Shown piece by piece: positions 61,941 through 64,000 of a DNA stretch of 64,000 nucleotides; positions within the stretch are counted from its first letter, which is position 1, and the number at the start of each line of letters is the position of its first letter. The stretch spans positions 33,884,557 through 33,948,556 of the forward strand of contig JANCRA010000008.1 in NCBI GenBank assembly GCA_024362935.1. The letters are read 5' to 3'. The notes beneath the pieces are model-generated. The model ran no database searches, was not told the DNA's origin, and saw only the letters and a program-made list of their open reading frames with translations. The stretch comes from Setophaga petechia (lineage: Eukaryota > Chordata > Aves > Passeriformes > Parulidae). The position numbers and the translations under genes were made by a program.

Positions 61941-64000
61941 CTAAAATCTATCTGAACAAAGACACAGCAGCTTTATATTTACAATGTACCAAAGTGTATG
62001 TCTATAATCAGATCTTTCTGAATTTCAGTCTTTTGAACCCTTACAGCTCTGGGTGTGGATGCAACTACTTGTGCTGATTTCTATGGTATTGGAATTTGTG
62101 AACTACATTTAACTTGTTTCAATTTTCTTCCCATTTCCTCTCTTTTCCCTCCATCTCTCACAGGGGAAATAAAAAGTGTAGAAAACTAAAACTAAAACCT
62201 TGTACTTTGTTTTTATAGAGTTTTACACAGTTTAAACTTTAAAATAAGGAATCATCAGGATCCAGACCAGAAACCTGTATCAAATGGGAATATAATGATA
62301 TGTAATATAATGTATAATGAAATACTACATTACAAACAGGACAAAATATGATAAAATTATTCATAATGTTATGAGCATGTAATCTGCTTTGTTGTGTAAT
62401 ACTACTAATCTTTGGTGAGTTTCTTAACAATAAAAATACCTTACCTCTCACAGGATTCAGGATTAGCAAAACTATACCTTAATAAAGGAACAATACACAG
62501 TGCTTGTTGCTAAGGGAGAAAGGAAAAAACCTAATGTGTCATGCTGTATTGTCACAGCTGAAATCTTCATAAATGATTGCATTTGATCATTAAGAGAAAT
62601 TATCTCTGAGACAAGATCAGAGAATTACAAAGTATTTAACTTGTGCTTTGAACACAAGCAGAAATTAGTCAGTTGATGTTTGTTCATGCAGGAGGCTCAG
62701 TGCTGGCAGTTTTGTTCTGTATGACAAATATAACTGCAGGCATATGACCTTGAGCTCCATAGTTCAACTCAGGGGCTTTTGGGCTAATTAACTGCAGTTA
62801 GAGGACAACAAAACAAAGAAGTGTTGATCACTGCTCTCTGTCCATCTTGAGTGATTGATCTAAATAACCACTACCACTGTATCGTTTCCACTGATTCAGT
62901 AAGATTTCTGGAACTACAATACACATGTATGCACACACACAAGAGGGTGGCTTAGCTACTTGTCAAATTGTTTAAGCCAGTGATTTTCAAGGGATTTGAT
63001 CAAATATAATGAAGAAAGAAATCTCATTAGTTACATCAGACAAACAGATGCACTCAAAGGGATGGCTAAAATGGAAATGGTTTTGTCAGAAATTTTAGGG
63101 AGGAAAAAAGTCTCACAATTAGATTTATTTATTATTTTAAAATGTCCATGAAAAATCTTGATGGGTATGTCTAATACAGTAGTGGGCTCCTAAAATTCTT
63201 TTTTGGTTAGACTCAGACAAACTTATGAAGATCTTTCCTCTTAAATGTCTTTAGAGAGCCAAAATATGTACTCTGTAAATAAGGGATTCTAGTTATTCTT
63301 CTGCACCCTTGTATGCCTGAGGCTATTCTACTTCTCTCATCAACCAATTTAATTAAGCCATTAACCATTTCATTATAGCCTTCATCCAGGAAAACCTTCT
63401 CTGGGTGCTAGCATGTTAACATTTTTCCAAAGCAACACAGAACTATCTTGGATAAGAAAGGCCTCTACATGTTTTGAGATATTTACTTGAAAAAGTGGTA
63501 ACTGCTCAGTAAATCTGACCTATTAATAGTGAGATATTAATTAATTTCAATTCAGAAATCAATTCAACTTTCAGTCAAATCCATTTAAAATAAACCTCAT
63601 TTTTTTCAGTTTTGAGTTTCACTTAGAACTTGGCAGTTCCTCTCATTTTCACCATGAATTGGTCGTTTACTGGTTTGAATGAATCAAGAATAAAAGTTAA
63701 AAAAAATAAAGCTAGATCAGTTTCTACATCTGGTTCAGTGCTGCACAAAGGCTGAGGTGAGTTGCCAGGCTGAAGGAAAGACAAGACTTCTCATAGACAG
63801 TGATGTCTCATTTTGTCAGATGGTTTAATGAAGATTTGCATTAATTCTTGTTGCTTCCCTCTGGCAGATTTTTCCTCTTTGACTTTTTTGTTGCACTCCC
63901 AACAACCACTTCAAACTGCAGATTTTTCAAAACCAACCACTTAGTACATTAGGCACTATTTATCTCAACATTTTCAGTGTCAAATGTATGCCTGCCCTGT

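Larger units (their letters stand above)
56326..64000. other. intergenic, no gene seen
   Basis: AT-rich to the right edge, without recognised mobile elements. A17 tract at 60613-60629 and a G/T-rich low-complexity stretch at 61811-61940. Frames up to 82 codons are unrecognisable. TAATTA-type homeodomain motifs cluster loosely around 63345-63380. Confidence 0.5.

Overview
This window looks like a gene-poor stretch of a bird genome. The evidence is the repeat content: several 5'-truncated CR1 LINE fragments carrying the typical avian 3' end (ATTCTATGAT-like octamers next to a 'ttggaagggacc'-like core), plus solo long terminal repeats (LTRs) of avian endogenous retroviruses. One 392-bp LTR with TGTCGT/ACGACA ends resembles LTRs I associate with songbirds, so a passerine is the best guess; no gene is present to confirm it. 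The background is AT-rich and CpG-poor, as in an avian macrochromosome gene desert or a very long intron.

No host protein-coding gene, rRNA, tRNA, CRISPR array or operon can be supported. Open reading frames are short (174 codons at most). The longest are antisense shadows of an LTR (2.7-3.6 kb) or relics of the CR1 reverse-transcriptase ORF; the rest look like chance frames.

Layout: 2-210, a 209-bp unit bounded by ~38-bp inverted repeats. 2.7-3.9 kb, a ~1.2-kb ERV LTR (+). 4.7-4.8 kb, short CR1 tail (+). 7.4-8.2 kb, CR1 (-) with a recognisable ORF2 relic. 13.2-13.8 kb, probable LTR (-). 23.7-25.9 kb, an old CR1 (-) split by two later solo LTRs, one with a perfect 6-bp and one with a 4/5-bp target-site duplication. 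33.8-34.1 kb, possible older CR1-like LINE (+). 36.8-37.1 kb, solo LTR (-) with a perfect 6-bp duplication. 41.2-42.4 kb, a cluster of A/T homopolymers including 43 uninterrupted A. 42.75-43.2 kb, a second, degraded copy of the 2.7-kb LTR family. 53.1-53.7 kb, CR1 (-). 55.3-56.3 kb, the longest CR1 fragment (+), with relics of the RT C-terminal region and intact-looking 3' end. Everything else is unique-looking AT-rich DNA with a few hairpins, microsatellites and segments that could be conserved non-coding elements.

I found no convincing novel biological system. The most informative structures are the nested CR1/LTR/LTR locus, the inverted-repeat unit at the left edge, and the LTR with perfect duplication at 36.8 kb. 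Family assignments rest on recognition of repeat sequence, not on a database search.
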